A stretch of 64,000 nucleotides of DNA from NCBI RefSeq assembly GCF_009731355.2, contig NZ_AP022810.1, positions 2,012,001 to 2,076,000 of the forward strand. Reading direction: 5' to 3'. Under the pieces are notes generated by a model. It was not told the DNA's origin. It searched no databases and saw only the letters and a program-made list of their open reading frames with translations. Made by a program: the position numbers and the translations under genes. Positions 42,208-52,301 of this stretch are shown here, in pieces (position 1 is the stretch's first letter; the number at the start of each line of letters is the position of its first letter). The stretch comes from Desulfuromonas sp. AOP6. GTDB lineage: Bacteria; Desulfobacterota; Desulfuromonadia; Desulfuromonadales; SZUA-540.

Positions 42208-43941
42208 TCAGGCCTGAAACTGCATGTCGTAAAGTTTTTTATACAAGCCGTTATTGGCCAGCAGCTCTTCATGACGGCCGACTTCACAGACACGCCCCTG
42301 CTCGAGCACCACGATTTTATCGGCATGGAGTATCGTCGAAAGTCGGTGGGCAATGACAAAGGTAGTACGGTTCTTCATCAGATTGACCAAAGCCTGCTGC
42401 ACCATGGCCTCGCTCTCCGTATCCAGTGCACTGGTTGCTTCGTCAAGAATGAGAATGGGGGTATCTTTCAAAATGGCGCGGGCGATGCATATGCGCTGCC
42501 GCTGTCCGCCGGACAGACGCAGACCGCGATCGCCGATTTCCGTGTCGAATCCTTCAGGCAAGGCCTGGATAAACTGGTCGGCATAGGCCTGCTGGGCTGC
42601 CCTGGCCACTTCTTCTTCAGAAGCCTCGGGACGTCCGTAACGAATGTTGTTGGCCAGGGTGTCGTTAAACAGGAAGGTTTCCTGGTCGACCATGGCAATA
42701 TGGGCCTTCAGGCTGTCCAGCGTCAGGTCCCGAATGTCGTGGCCGTCGATCAGCACGGCACCAGACTGGGGGTCATAGAAGCGGTTCAGCAGGGAGACGA
42801 TGGTCGACTTGCCGGCGCCGCTGGGTCCCACCAGGGCCACGACCTCTCCCTGCCTGGCTTCCAGATTGACATCCTGCAAGACCGGTTCGTCGCCATAGGA
42901 AAAGGAGACATGCTCAAAGCGCACCTCGCCCCTGACGTTGGTCAGAGGCCTGGCGCCAGGGCGGTCGACGATCTCATGGGGGGTCTCCAGCAATTCGAAA
43001 ACCCGCTCGGCGGCGCCGATGGCCTGCTGTGTCCGGTTGTACATTTTGGACAGCCGTTTGGCCGGGGTGTACATGAACATGATGGCCCCGATAACGGAAA
43101 AGAGCTCCCCCTGTGTCATGGCACCGGACATGACCCGGTGCAGACCGAACCAGAGCACCGCCGCCACCCCGAAAGAGGACATGATCTCCATGACCGGTGA
43201 CGAGCCCGCGTCGTACTTGATGACCTTGCGCAAGAATCGGTAGTAAAAAAGGTTGCGATCCCGGAAGCGACCGACCTCCCTTTCTTCCGTACCGAAAGCC
43301 TTGATGACCTTGATGCCGGAGAAGGTCTGTTCCAGCACCTGGGTCAGGGTGCCCATGGCCCCTTGCCCACTGCGAGTGTACTGTTTGATTTTTTTCCCGA
43401 TGGCCGAAGCAGGCCAGGCCGCCAGCGGCAGCACGACAAAGGCCATCAGCGCCAGCTGCCAGTCGCCATGGAAGGCGACGATGGTGAGGGCGACCAGGGT
43501 GAGGCCCTCGCGCAGGGTGCCGACCAGGACTTCGGCGACAGCCGCCTGCATCACCGTCACATCGTTGAGGATACGCGACATCAACGTCCCCGAGGATGTT
43601 TTGGAGTAGTAGCGCATGCTCAGGTTAAGGGAGTGGCCGAAAAGGTCATTGCGGAGATCCTGCATGACCAGTTGCCCCGCAGTCTTGATGGTGTATTCCT
43701 GCACAAAGCGGGAGAGACCTTTAATGGCGGCCAGCCCGAGGACAAAGATGGGCACCAGGTTGACCAGGGAGACGTCGCCGGCAACAACGAGACGATCGAT
43801 AAAGGGTTGAATCAGCTTGGCGGCGGCGGCGTCGGAGCCGGCCACACCCAGGGAAGCCACCATGGAGAAGAAGATCCGCCAGCGGCAGGTGCGCGTGTAG
43901 CCAAGCAGCCGTAAATAGATCTGGGTCCCTTGGCTCTTCAT
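42208..43941 (-). CDS. msbA: lipid A export ATP-binding/permease protein
   Basis: MsbA flips lipid A-core to the outer face of the inner membrane. The N-terminal half has six membrane helices; the C-terminal ATPase has ALVGPSGAGKSTIVSLL (Walker A), LRLSGGQRQRICIARAIL (signature) and ILILDEATSALD (Walker B). The length of 577 is normal. I chose ATG 43941 because it overlaps the lpxB stop (ATGA); the longer frame to 43998 has no family similarity. Acyltransferase, waaA and lpxK follow in the same operon. Confidence 0.96.
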   Translation of the reverse strand: MKSQGTQIYLRLLGYTRTCRWRIFFSMVASLGVAGSDAAAAKLIQPFIDRLVVAGDVSLVNLVPIFVLGLAAIKGLSRFVQEYTIKTAGQLVMQDLRNDLFGHSLNLSMRYYSKTSSGTLMSRILNDVTVMQAAVAEVLVGTLREGLTLVALTIVAFHGDWQLALMAFVVLPLAAWPASAIGKKIKQYTRSGQGAMGTLTQVLEQTFSGIKVIKAFGTEEREVGRFRDRNLFYYRFLRKVIKYDAGSSPVMEIMSSFGVAAVLWFGLHRVMSGAMTQGELFSVIGAIMFMYTPAKRLSKMYNRTQQAIGAAERVFELLETPHEIVDRPGARPLTNVRGEVRFEHVSFSYGDEPVLQDVNLEARQGEVVALVGPSGAGKSTIVSLLNRFYDPQSGAVLIDGHDIRDLTLDSLKAHIAMVDQETFLFNDTLANNIRYGRPEASEEEVARAAQQAYADQFIQALPEGFDTEIGDRGLRLSGGQRQRICIARAILKDTPILILDEATSALDTESEAMVQQALVNLMKNRTTFVIAHRLSTILHADKIVVLEQGRVCEVGRHEELLANNGLYKKLYDMQFQA

Positions 43942-45134
43942 GAGAGAACCTTCCCCTGGCTCATTTCGGCTGCCATCTGCGCCACCCGTGTCGAACAACC
44001 GGGCGGGCCCATCTTTTCTTTAACCAGAGCCAGACCGCGGAGCATCCGGTCATGGTAGTCCCTGTCATCCAGAATACGAAGAATTTCAGCACCGATGTTT
44101 TCCGCCGTCGCTTCACCCTGCAGGAATTCTTTGACCACTTCCTCGCCGGCGACAATGTTGACCAGGCTGACATGAGGCACCTTGACCAAACGCCTGGCAA
44201 TGGCGAAGCTGACGGGCGACATGCGGTAGACAACGGCCATGGGAGTCTCCGCCAGAGCTGTCTGCAGAGTCACCGTGCCGGATACGCAGATCACCGCGTT
44301 GCAGGCATGGGCCAGATCATAGATGCTCTCATCTTCTATCAGAGTCACCGGCAGATCTTCTTCAGCCAGCAGCTCGTCGAATATTTTCCGGTCCAGCGAG
44401 GGCGCCACGGGTAGCAGAAATCTGGCCAACGGCTTGTCCCGAAGAATAAGTCGAGCACTTTGCACCAGGGTATTGAAACTATAACGGACCTCGCTGCGGC
44501 GACTGCCGGGAAAAAGTCCGATAACGGGAACATCGGTCTCGATCCCGTAGCGACCGAGGAAGTCGTGCCGCTCCGGCAGGTCCTGCGCCTCATCCATGAG
44601 GGGATTGCCCACAAACACGGCCTCCAGATCGAGACCGCGAAAGTAGGCTTCTTCAAAGGGGAAAATAAAGGCCAGCCTGTCGACATAACGGGCAATGGTA
44701 TTCACCCTTCCCTTTTTCCAGGCCCAGACTTTTGGACTGATGTAATAGAGAACCGGTATACCCGCCGCCTTGGCATGGCGCGCCAGGCGAAGATTGAAGC
44801 CGGGATAGTCAACGAGGATGACAAGATCAGGCCTTGATTCTCCGACCAGAACGGTACGCAGCTTCTGCATGGCCCTGGCGATGACCCGGATATTGGCCAG
44901 CACTTCGACCGCCCCCATGACCGCCAGTTCGTCACTGGGGATGAGGATGTCACAACCGGCTGCGGCCATACGCTTGCCACCAACGCCAAAAAACGACAGT
45001 CCGGGGTCCACCTTGGCAGCCGCCCTGATAAGGTTGGCGCCATGCAGATCCCCGGATGCTTCACCGGTCACAATAAGGGCCCTGCGCTTAGTCTCCTGAC
45101 TGCTCAAAATCTCTCCCGACAGAGGCCTGTTCAA
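43938..45134 (-). CDS. lpxB: lipid-A-disaccharide synthase
   Basis: LpxB joins lipid X and UDP-diacylglucosamine to the beta-1,6 disaccharide. It has ALIVTGEASGDLHGANLI, GFGGKRMAAAGCD-type sequence (FFGVGGKRMAAAGCD), VLYYISPKVWAWKKGR, FVGNPLMDEA and LFPGSRRSEV, with VSGTVTLQTAL and HVSLVNIVAG. It is 398 residues, slightly longer than usual through its N-terminus. It directly follows lpxA in this operon, without the lpxI or Gfo/Idh gene that some relatives carry between them. Confidence 0.96.
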   Translation of the reverse strand: MNRPLSGEILSSQETKRRALIVTGEASGDLHGANLIRAAAKVDPGLSFFGVGGKRMAAAGCDILIPSDELAVMGAVEVLANIRVIARAMQKLRTVLVGESRPDLVILVDYPGFNLRLARHAKAAGIPVLYYISPKVWAWKKGRVNTIARYVDRLAFIFPFEEAYFRGLDLEAVFVGNPLMDEAQDLPERHDFLGRYGIETDVPVIGLFPGSRRSEVRYSFNTLVQSARLILRDKPLARFLLPVAPSLDRKIFDELLAEEDLPVTLIEDESIYDLAHACNAVICVSGTVTLQTALAETPMAVVYRMSPVSFAIARRLVKVPHVSLVNIVAGEEVVKEFLQGEATAENIGAEILRILDDRDYHDRMLRGLALVKEKMGPPGCSTRVAQMAAEMSQGKVLS

Positions 45135-45905
45135 TCAGCGGGCAATGCCTCGCTGGCTGTTCTGAATAAAATCGACAAAGACCTGCAGCTCCGGCGTCTT
45201 GGCCACATCCTGATCGATCTTGGCCAGAGCGTCTTCCATGCGCAGTCCGGAACGGAAGATCAGCTTATAGGCCTGTTTGATGCCCCGAACGGCTTCATCG
45301 GAGAAACCACGGCGCTTGAGGCCGATGAGATTGAGCCCGACGGTCTTGGCCCGATCGCCCTGGGCAATGGTGTAAGGCGGTATATCCTGGGCTACCATGG
45401 AACCGCCACTGACCATCACATGGCAACCGACGCGGGTAAACTGATGCACAGCGGAAAGGCCGCCCAGAATGGCGTGGTCATCGACCTGCACGTGCCCGGC
45501 CAGGGTGGCGCCGTTGGCCAGAATAACCTGGTTGCCGACGACGCAGTCGTGGGCAACGTGGGAATAGGCCATGAGCAGACATTGATTACCCAGGATCGTT
45601 TCGCCGCCGCCATCCTCGGTACCACGGTGCAGGGTGGCAAATTCACGGATCGTATTGCCGTCGCCAATGCGCAGAAAGGATTTTTCCCCATGGAATTTCA
45701 GATCCTGAGGGACTGCGCCCACGGAAGCAAACTGAAAAATCCTGTTGTTTTTACCGATCTCGGTCCACCCTTCAATAACACAGTGAGGACCAATGACGGT
45801 GCCGGCGCCGATGCGGACATGTTCGCCGATAACGGTGTAAGGCCCCACCTCGACGGTAGGATCAAGCTGGGCACCCGGACTGATAATGGCAGTAGAATGA
45901 ATCAT
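45135..45905 (-). CDS. lpxA: UDP-N-acetylglucosamine acyltransferase
   Basis: LpxA transfers 3-hydroxyacyl from ACP to UDP-GlcNAc, the first lipid A step. The left-handed beta helix of hexapeptide repeats is seen in IISPGAQLDPTVEVGPYTVI and following, with the catalytic His in LLMAYSHVAHDCVVGNQVI and the GLNLIGLKRRGF motif. ATG 45905 (MIHSTAI) is the family start; the frame extends 10 codons further. It ends next to lpxB with no gap. LpxA, FabZ and LpxD are consecutive, the usual set. Confidence 0.96.
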   Translation of the reverse strand: MIHSTAIISPGAQLDPTVEVGPYTVIGEHVRIGAGTVIGPHCVIEGWTEIGKNNRIFQFASVGAVPQDLKFHGEKSFLRIGDGNTIREFATLHRGTEDGGGETILGNQCLLMAYSHVAHDCVVGNQVILANGATLAGHVQVDDHAILGGLSAVHQFTRVGCHVMVSGGSMVAQDIPPYTIAQGDRAKTVGLNLIGLKRRGFSDEAVRGIKQAYKLIFRSGLRMEDALAKIDQDVAKTPELQVFVDFIQNSQRGIAR

Positions 45906-45912
45906 AACGGTA

Positions 45913-46356
45913 TCAGGACTCCTGACGGGGGGCAAAAGTGGCCTTCAACTCAGCTTCGGCGACCAGAACATCCTCGACATAAGCCTTACCGGAAAAGCAG
46001 TAAAGCCCGCGTTTGCAGTTGCTCAACTCCAGTTCAATGCGCAACACGTCGCCGGGGAGGACCGGCTTGCGAAACCGGGCATTGTCGATACCGGCAAAAT
46101 AGGTCACCTTGTCGTCACCGACTTTGTTGACCACGATGGCATACAGACCACCCACCTGGGCCATGGCTTCGATAATGAGAACGCCCGGCATGATAGGATG
46201 ACCCGGGAAGTGCCCCTGGAAAAAGGGCTCATTGATGGTGACGTTCTTGATGCCAACGGCCTTTTTGCCTTCCTCCAGTTCAACGATACGATCTACCAGC
46301 AGGAACGGGTAGCGATGGGGAAGGAGCTTCAATATTTCCTGGGTATTGAGAACCAT
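45913..46356 (-). CDS. fabZ: 3-hydroxyacyl-[acyl-carrier-protein] dehydratase
   Basis: FabZ dehydrates beta-hydroxyacyl-ACP in fatty acid synthesis and so competes with lipid A synthesis for the same substrate. The 147-residue hot-dog fold protein has [16 protein letters not shown] and the catalytic [19 protein letters not shown] (His, Glu). The length and motifs are standard. It lies between lpxD (4 bases) and lpxA, the conserved arrangement. Confidence 0.97.
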   Translation of the reverse strand: MVLNTQEILKLLPHRYPFLLVDRIVELEEGKKAVGIKNVTINEPFFQGHFPGHPIMPGVLIIEAMAQVGGLYAIVVNKVGDDKVTYFAGIDNARFRKPVLPGDVLRIELELSNCKRGLYCFSGKAYVEDVLVAEAELKATFAPRQES

Positions 46357-46360
46357 GCCT

Positions 46361-47401
46361 CTATTTCTCCTTTAAAAGCTTTTCAAGGGCTTCCACCTGA
46401 TTTTTAAGTCGGGTCAGCTCGCGACGCATCTCGGGCAGTTTGGCGAAACTCATGGAGGCCTTCAGCCAGTCTTTGTGTGGAATGGCCGGCACCCCCGAAA
46501 GCACCTGATTTCCTTCGGTGTGGCTGGTAACCCCTCCGCGGCCGCCGATCATGACATTGTCGCCGACACGCAGATGTCCGGCCGTGGCAGCCTGTCCGCC
46601 AAAGGTGCAATGGTTGCCGATGATCGTACTGCCGGCTATCCCCACCTGCGCCGCCATCACCGTATCCTCGCCGATGGTGACGTTGTGGGCGACCTGCACC
46701 ATGTTATCGAGTTTGGCCCCGCGGCGGATGCGCGTCTCCCCCATGGCGGCGCGGTCGATACAGCTGCAGGCACCGATTTCCACGTCATCCTCTATGACAA
46801 CAATGCCGACTTGGGGAATCTTGAAATAGCGGGGTCCATCGGGAGCAAAGCCGAAACCATCAGAGCCGATCACCGCACCAGGTTGCAGAATCACCCGAGC
46901 GCCCAGCCGGCACTCTTCCCGCACGATGGCTCCGGCGTGAAGCACACAGTCCTCGCCGACCTGAACACCGTCATAAAGGGTGACCCCGGGATAGAGGATC
47001 GTGCCACGGCCGACCTTGACACCCTCACCGAGGGTGCAACCGGGATAGACGGTAACGTCCTCCTCCAGGATGGCCGAGGGATGAATCCAGGCCCCCTCCA
47101 TTACGCCTTTGGGCTCCGGGCGAGTAACCTCCAGGTGGGTCAGAATCTTGGCGAAGGCCAGATAGGGATTTTTGACCACCAACAAATTGAGTCCGGGAGC
47201 CTCCACGCCAGGGGCCACGATAACAGCCGAAGCGCGGGTCGTCTTGGCCTTGGCCGCGTATTTAGGGTTGGCAATAAAGGTGATATCCCCTTCGCGGGCG
47301 TCGTCAATGGGCGCGACATGGCCGATCCGGATCGATTCATCCCCAAGGACGGAACCTCCGACCAGACCGGCAAGCTCTCCGAGAGTTGCCGTCGTCGCCA
47401 T
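46361..47401 (-). CDS. lpxD: UDP-3-O-(3-hydroxyacyl)glucosamine N-acyltransferase
   Basis: LpxD adds the second hydroxyacyl chain in lipid A synthesis. Residues about 1-100 form the uridine-binding domain ([30 protein letters not shown]), followed by a hexapeptide-repeat beta helix ([29 protein letters not shown] with the catalytic His) and a C-terminal helix. It is 346 residues, the family length. It follows skp by two bases. Confidence 0.96.
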   Translation of the reverse strand: MATTATLGELAGLVGGSVLGDESIRIGHVAPIDDAREGDITFIANPKYAAKAKTTRASAVIVAPGVEAPGLNLLVVKNPYLAFAKILTHLEVTRPEPKGVMEGAWIHPSAILEEDVTVYPGCTLGEGVKVGRGTILYPGVTLYDGVQVGEDCVLHAGAIVREECRLGARVILQPGAVIGSDGFGFAPDGPRYFKIPQVGIVVIEDDVEIGACSCIDRAAMGETRIRRGAKLDNMVQVAHNVTIGEDTVMAAQVGIAGSTIIGNHCTFGGQAATAGHLRVGDNVMIGGRGGVTSHTEGNQVLSGVPAIPHKDWLKASMSFAKLPEMRRELTRLKNQVEALEKLLKEK

Positions 47402-47403
47402 AA

Positions 47404-47931
47404 TTACTTGCCGCCCTGTTTTTTGAACTGAGCGTTGTAGCGCTCGATAACCTTATCGGTAAGATCTGCCGATTTGTCGGCGTAAAGAACAGAACTCTCC
47501 GACTTCTCAAAAACCATGGACATCCCCTCGCTGGCGCCGATGTCCTGCACGATCTTGAGGAGATCTTCGATGATCTGACGGGTGAAATCAGCGTCCTTCT
47601 GCTGCAATTCTTCCTGAATGTCTTTGGTGAAACGCTGGAACTCCTTGAGTTTCTGCTGATAGTCGCGCTCCTTGGCGGAACGGGCATCGGCACTCAGTGC
47701 CATGGACTGTTTTTCCAGTTCATCCTTGAGCTTCTTGATCTCTTCCTGGCGAACCTGGATAGTCCCCTCATAGTTTTTGACCGAATTGGCAATTTTTTCT
47801 TTGGCGGCCTTGCCTGATTCAGAGAGGTTCAGGGCCTTTTGCAGATCAACATAACCGACTTTGACCTCGGCAAAGGCAGGGGCGGCAATCAGGGCAAAAA
47901 CCAGCATAATGGGTGCGATCAATCTTTTCAT
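47404..47931 (-). CDS. skp: periplasmic chaperone Skp/OmpH
   Basis: Skp carries unfolded outer-membrane proteins across the periplasm to BamA. A signal peptide (MKRLIAPIMLVFALIAAPAFA) of 21 residues precedes EVKVGYVDLQKALNLSESGK. The remainder is a long charged coiled coil (about 45-130) of the OmpH type, then a C-terminal KVIERYNAQFK. The length of 175 is normal. It sits between bamA and lpxD, as is common. Confidence 0.94.
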   Translation of the reverse strand: MKRLIAPIMLVFALIAAPAFAEVKVGYVDLQKALNLSESGKAAKEKIANSVKNYEGTIQVRQEEIKKLKDELEKQSMALSADARSAKERDYQQKLKEFQRFTKDIQEELQQKDADFTRQIIEDLLKIVQDIGASEGMSMVFEKSESSVLYADKSADLTDKVIERYNAQFKKQGGK

Positions 47932-47956
47932 GAAAAACTCCTTTTAGATAATGGAC

Positions 47957-50200
47957 TTAGAAAAACCGGCCAATGGAAAACTCAAACCTTGAACGATCCT
48001 CGTCTTCTTTCGGATCGAGATTGTACCCCCACTCAAGGCGCAAAGGCCCCATGGGACTGTTCCAGCGAATACCCCAACCGGCGCTGTAGCGCATGCTGGA
48101 GAAATACTCCTCATCTTTGCTCCAGGCGTTGCCGATATCGAAGAACAGCAGGCCCTTGAAACCAAGCTCCCGGATGAGCGGGAAGGTGTATTCGGCGTTG
48201 AAGAAGGCCTCTTTTTCGCCCCCGACAAAGTCACCGTTTTCGTCCTGGGGACCAACTTCACGGGTTGCGAATCCCCGCAGGGTGTTGATGCCACCCAGAA
48301 AAAACTTTTCGTCGATGGGAATCTCTTCCGTACTGCGCAGCTTATGGACATAACCGACCTGTCCATGCAGGGAGAAGACGGAGCCCCATTTCCAGGGGAA
48401 GAAGACCCGGTGGTCGGCAATATATTTGCTGAAATATTCCGTCCCCCCCAGACCGGCAATTTCCCAGGAGAGCTCGCCAAGGTGACCGCGGGTCGGATCG
48501 GGCCGGTAGTCAGTCGTATTGAGGGAAAAGGAGGAAAAGAGGGACGACAGGGTGGAGCGACCGGCCTGCTCCTGCCAGTAGATGCTGGCAAAGGGGTCGA
48601 TATCGTAAATTTCCTTTTCCTCGTAACGGTAGACGAAGAAGAGTCGGGTGTTTTCAGTGAGGGGAACACCAAGTTTAATATCGCCGCCTGTGGTTTTTTT
48701 GGAGAAATCGGTATATTCGCGGTCGGTGTTGTAAATGTCGCCGCCCAAAGCGAAATCCGTATCGAGAAAATAGGGGTCGAGCAGTCCGAACTGATAGGTG
48801 GTGGTTGTTCCGCCCAGGGAAGCCGAAAGGTTCATACGCAGCGCCCTGCCCAAGAAGTTCTCCTGGGAAACCGAGCCCTGGGCGATAAAGCCGTCCACGG
48901 AAGAATAGCCGCCGCCAATACTGAAGGTGCCTGTCGGTTTCTCCTTGACCTCCACGTCCACATCGAGATGAGCCTCATCCTTACCCTTGCTGGTAGAGAC
49001 ATTCACCTCTTCGAAAAACCCCAGATTGTTGACCTTGCTCCGGCTCGACTTGATCAGACTGGCGTTGTACAGATCGCCTTCGAGCAGGTGCATCTGGCGT
49101 CGGATAATTTTGTCCCGCGTCCTGGTATTGCCGGTAATGCGGATGCGGTCGATGCTGACCTGGATCCCCTGCTCGATGTCATAGAGAATATTGACCCGTC
49201 GCTCCTCATGATCAAGCCGGGTAACGGGCGAAACATTCACATAGGCATAGCCCTGATTGGCGTACAGATCGTTGAGAACCGTCACGTCGCCGCGCAGGAT
49301 TTCCCGGCTGAAGACATCACCCTGTTTAAGCTTGAGCAGATCGAAAAGTTCGCCTTTTTCACGGATGAGATCCCCCTGCAGGCTGATATCGCCCACCCGG
49401 TACTGCTCGCCCTCTTCGATCTCGATCAGCACATCCATGTACTCTTTGTCGTCGCTGAAGGTGATCTGGGGCTGCATGACTTTCACCTGCACATAGCCCT
49501 TGTTGTAATACTGGTCGGCAATAATCTCCAGATCGATCTGCAGAACTTCTTCGCGGTAGGTTCCGCGGTCGGTCAGCCAGGAAAGCCACCACTTCTCTTT
49601 GGTCTGGATGGCCTTCTTGAGCTCCTTGTCGGTAAAGACCGTATTGCCCTGCAACCGGATAGAACGAACCAGAACCTTCTGTCCCTCGGTGATCTCAAAA
49701 TGAACAGTGGCCTCGTTGCGCTCGCCAGTTTCTACCCTGGGCTCGATGCGCACCCCGTGGTAGCCTTCTTCGACATAAGCGTTGCGAATGGCCTCGACGC
49801 TTTTTTCAAGGGACTTTGGATGAAAGATACTGGCAGATCGCATGGCAACGAGAGGACGCAGTTTTTCATCTTTAAGTTTCTTGTTGCCGGAAAAATCGAT
49901 TTTGCGGACAAGAGGCCTCTCGACCACCTGATAGGAAAGGATCTGCCGATTTCCATCCTGGTTCAACTCCGCGGTAATGTCGGAGAAGTGCCCCAACTTG
50001 AAAATGGCCTTGACATCCCGGTCAATCACCTCGGCAGACACCGTGGTACCCGCCTGAGCCGAGAGAACGGCGGTAATAGCCGAAACCTGCACGCGCTGGT
50101 TCCCGCTGACGGTTACCTGATCGACCTTGTAATCCTCAGCCCAGGCCACCATCGGCGACAGAAACAACAATGCAAGTCCGATCAGCGCTCTTCTGGTCAT
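47957..50200 (-). CDS. bamA: outer membrane protein assembly factor BamA
   Basis: BamA inserts beta-barrel proteins, including LptD, into the outer membrane. The start ATG 50200 opens a signal peptide (RALIGLALLFLSPMVAWA). Five POTRA repeats cover about residues 25-425, and a C-terminal barrel ends FSIGRFF, with the terminal Phe. Barrel features include FLGGINTLRGFATREVGP (the LRGF lid motif) and GWGIRWNSPMGPLRLEWGY. The mature length of about 725 residues fits the family. It precedes skp, and lolD lies 77 bases upstream. Confidence 0.96.
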   Translation of the reverse strand: MTRRALIGLALLFLSPMVAWAEDYKVDQVTVSGNQRVQVSAITAVLSAQAGTTVSAEVIDRDVKAIFKLGHFSDITAELNQDGNRQILSYQVVERPLVRKIDFSGNKKLKDEKLRPLVAMRSASIFHPKSLEKSVEAIRNAYVEEGYHGVRIEPRVETGERNEATVHFEITEGQKVLVRSIRLQGNTVFTDKELKKAIQTKEKWWLSWLTDRGTYREEVLQIDLEIIADQYYNKGYVQVKVMQPQITFSDDKEYMDVLIEIEEGEQYRVGDISLQGDLIREKGELFDLLKLKQGDVFSREILRGDVTVLNDLYANQGYAYVNVSPVTRLDHEERRVNILYDIEQGIQVSIDRIRITGNTRTRDKIIRRQMHLLEGDLYNASLIKSSRSKVNNLGFFEEVNVSTSKGKDEAHLDVDVEVKEKPTGTFSIGGGYSSVDGFIAQGSVSQENFLGRALRMNLSASLGGTTTTYQFGLLDPYFLDTDFALGGDIYNTDREYTDFSKKTTGGDIKLGVPLTENTRLFFVYRYEEKEIYDIDPFASIYWQEQAGRSTLSSLFSSFSLNTTDYRPDPTRGHLGELSWEIAGLGGTEYFSKYIADHRVFFPWKWGSVFSLHGQVGYVHKLRSTEEIPIDEKFFLGGINTLRGFATREVGPQDENGDFVGGEKEAFFNAEYTFPLIRELGFKGLLFFDIGNAWSKDEEYFSSMRYSAGWGIRWNSPMGPLRLEWGYNLDPKEDEDRSRFEFSIGRFF

Positions 50201-50277
50201 CCAGATCACATCCTCACTAAAAACCTTCGAAAAATGGAACATTATAGATTAAGTCCAAAAAGGGTGTAAATCAAAAA

Positions 50278-50967
50278 CTATTCCCGTATGCGGCCGTCTT
50301 CCATGCAGACCACCCGGTCAAGACGGGAGGCCAGGGCCTCGTTGTGGGTGACAATAATCATGGTCAACCCCCTGGTCTGGTGCAGATGATTGAGGAGCCG
50401 GTAAATCTCCTCGCTGGTTCCACTGTCGAGATTACCGGTGGGTTCATCCGCCAGCAGCAGGCGGGGTCCCATGACCAGCGCCCGGGCAATGGCTACCCGC
50501 TGCTGTTCCCCCCCGGACAGCTGTCCCGGTTTGTGTGTCAGGCGATGAGAGAGACCAACCTCGTCCAGCAGTCCCTCCGCCAGAGTTCTGGCCTCAACCT
50601 TGGATCTGCGGGCGATAAGCGCCGGCATCATGACATTCTCCAGGGCGGTGAACTCAGGGAGCAGTTGGTGAAACTGAAAGACGAATCCAGCCGTCCGGTT
50701 GCGAAAAGCATCGAGGTCGCTGCCCTTGAGGGTAAAGACGTCACGCCCTTCGACAGTAACCCTCCCGGAAGTCGGCTGGTCGAGACCGCCCAGAATATGC
50801 ATAAAAGTGGTCTTGCCAGCCCCCGAGGAACCGACGATGGCCACTCTTTCACCTCGATGAATCGACAGGTCGATACCACGCAGAACATCGACCTGGCCAC
50901 TGGCGGTCTGAAACGACTTCTGCAGCCCGTCGACCTGGATAAGGATGTTCGTCTGCAGGTCATTCAT
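50278..50967 (-). CDS. lolD: lipoprotein-releasing system ATP-binding protein
   Basis: LolD powers release of outer-membrane lipoproteins from the inner membrane. ABC motifs are [18 protein letters not shown] (Walker A), [16 protein letters not shown] (signature) and [19 protein letters not shown] (Walker B). At 229 residues it is a standard LolD/MacB ATPase. It overlaps the end of lolC by 8 bases. No LolA or LolB is in the window. Confidence 0.95.
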   Translation of the reverse strand: MNDLQTNILIQVDGLQKSFQTASGQVDVLRGIDLSIHRGERVAIVGSSGAGKTTFMHILGGLDQPTSGRVTVEGRDVFTLKGSDLDAFRNRTAGFVFQFHQLLPEFTALENVMMPALIARRSKVEARTLAEGLLDEVGLSHRLTHKPGQLSGGEQQRVAIARALVMGPRLLLADEPTGNLDSGTSEEIYRLLNHLHQTRGLTMIIVTHNEALASRLDRVVCMEDGRIRE

Positions 50968-52213
50968 AGCGCAGAGCCTCGGCCGGGTCCATCCTGGCTG
51001 CTCGCCAGGCAGGATAAATGGTGGCCAGCAGAGAAATAGTCATGGCCACCAGGACGACGGCGGTCACATCGGCGGAATGGACCACGGAAGGAAAACGGTC
51101 CATGCCGTAGACCGACTGATCGAAAATCTTCACCTTGAAGACCTGCTCTACCCACTTGATGATCGGATCGGCATTTTTGGCGAAAAACAGCCCCAGTATT
51201 GTTCCCAGGGCCGTGCCGACGGTGCCGACGATAAGACCTTCCAGGACAAAGATCTTCATGATGCTGCGAGAAGTCGCTCCCATGGCCCGCAGCACAGCGA
51301 TATCCTTGTGCTTTTCCATCACCACCATAATCAGGGTGGTGGCAATATTGAAGGCCGCGACCAAAACGATGATCCCCAGCACAATGAAAAGCCCGAGTTT
51401 CTCCAGTTTGAGGGCCGAAAGAAAAGAGCCGAACAGCTCTTCCCAGGAGCGCACCATGTAAGGGTAGGTAAAATCCTGGCGCAGTTCCGAGGCCACCAGA
51501 CGGGCGTTATCGAAACTGTCTACCTCGATTTCGACGCCGCTCGCTCGTTCCGGCAGATCAAAGAAGGTCTGAGCCTGGCCGAGGGAAACGTAGGCAAAAT
51601 ACGTGTCCATGAAGCCGCCGCGATGCCGGAATATGCCGACGATCTCAAAAGGTTTCATTTTGGGGATCATGCCGAAGGGCGTGATGGTGAACATCGGCGG
51701 AATGACGTTGAGGCGGTCGCCAACGGCCACCCCCAGGGAGGTGGCGGTGTCGAGACCGATGACGATGCCGGGAATGGGGCGGTCGGCCCGGAAGAGGAGA
51801 TCTTCAACATCCCGGTCTTCGACGGTGAGGAATTTCTGTACGAAAATCTTGTTCCCCGGTTCGATCCCCTTGACATTGACGGCGGCAACATTCCCACGGG
51901 CCAGCAGCATGGCTTCCTTCGACACGAAGGGCGCCGCGCTGACCACGTGAGGCGAGGCCGCAAGAGCTTTTTCCGTTACCTGGTCGTAATCCCGAATCTC
52001 TTTGCCGTGTGACTGGATGAGCACGTGGGGGACATTGCCCAGGATCTGCTGGCGGACACCGTCGTGAAAACCCGTCATGACCGCCAGCACAACAATGAGC
52101 GCAGCCACGCCCAATGTGACGCCGGCAATGGAGATAAAGGAGATAACCGAGATAAAAGTCTGTTTGCGCTTCGCCCGCAGATAACGCAGACTGACAAACC
52201 ATTCGTAGCCCAT
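50960..52213 (-). CDS. lolC: lipoprotein-releasing system permease LolC/LolE
   Basis: A 417-residue permease partner of LolD. The N-terminus is [20 protein letters not shown] with a first helix ([20 protein letters not shown]), a large periplasmic domain (about 50-265) and three C-terminal helices ending [18 protein letters not shown]. This fits the LolC/LolE family of MacB-type permeases. Only one permease is present, so it may act as a homodimer (LolF-like). It lies downstream of lysS, past a heptad-repeat element. Confidence 0.94.
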   Translation of the reverse strand: MGYEWFVSLRYLRAKRKQTFISVISFISIAGVTLGVAALIVVLAVMTGFHDGVRQQILGNVPHVLIQSHGKEIRDYDQVTEKALAASPHVVSAAPFVSKEAMLLARGNVAAVNVKGIEPGNKIFVQKFLTVEDRDVEDLLFRADRPIPGIVIGLDTATSLGVAVGDRLNVIPPMFTITPFGMIPKMKPFEIVGIFRHRGGFMDTYFAYVSLGQAQTFFDLPERASGVEIEVDSFDNARLVASELRQDFTYPYMVRSWEELFGSFLSALKLEKLGLFIVLGIIVLVAAFNIATTLIMVVMEKHKDIAVLRAMGATSRSIMKIFVLEGLIVGTVGTALGTILGLFFAKNADPIIKWVEQVFKVKIFDQSVYGMDRFPSVVHSADVTAVVLVAMTISLLATIYPAWRAARMDPAEALRYE

Positions 52214-52223
52214 GAAGAATTCC

Positions 52224-52300
52224 GTGAGGGGTAAGGAGTGAGGAGTGAGGCGTCAAGGGAAAGGCTCACACCTCTCCTCGCAGGCCTCACTCAACCCTGA
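52224..52300. repeat. gene-free inverted heptad repeat between lysS and lolC
   Basis: GTGAGGG, GTAAGGA, GTGAGGA, GTGAGGC and GTCAAGG heptads occupy 52224-52258. The plus strand at about 52265-52297 reads CCTCAC-type blocks, which are an imperfect inverse of them. It lies 10 bases before the lolC start and ends just before the lysS stop. The heptads are those found inside rfbD. Confidence 0.7.
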
Positions 52301-52301
52301 T

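Noticed and set aside
48344-50269. A 641-codon open frame on the plus strand
   Set aside because: It is the antisense shadow of bamA; composition is typical of a GC-rich reverse frame and it shows no family motif.
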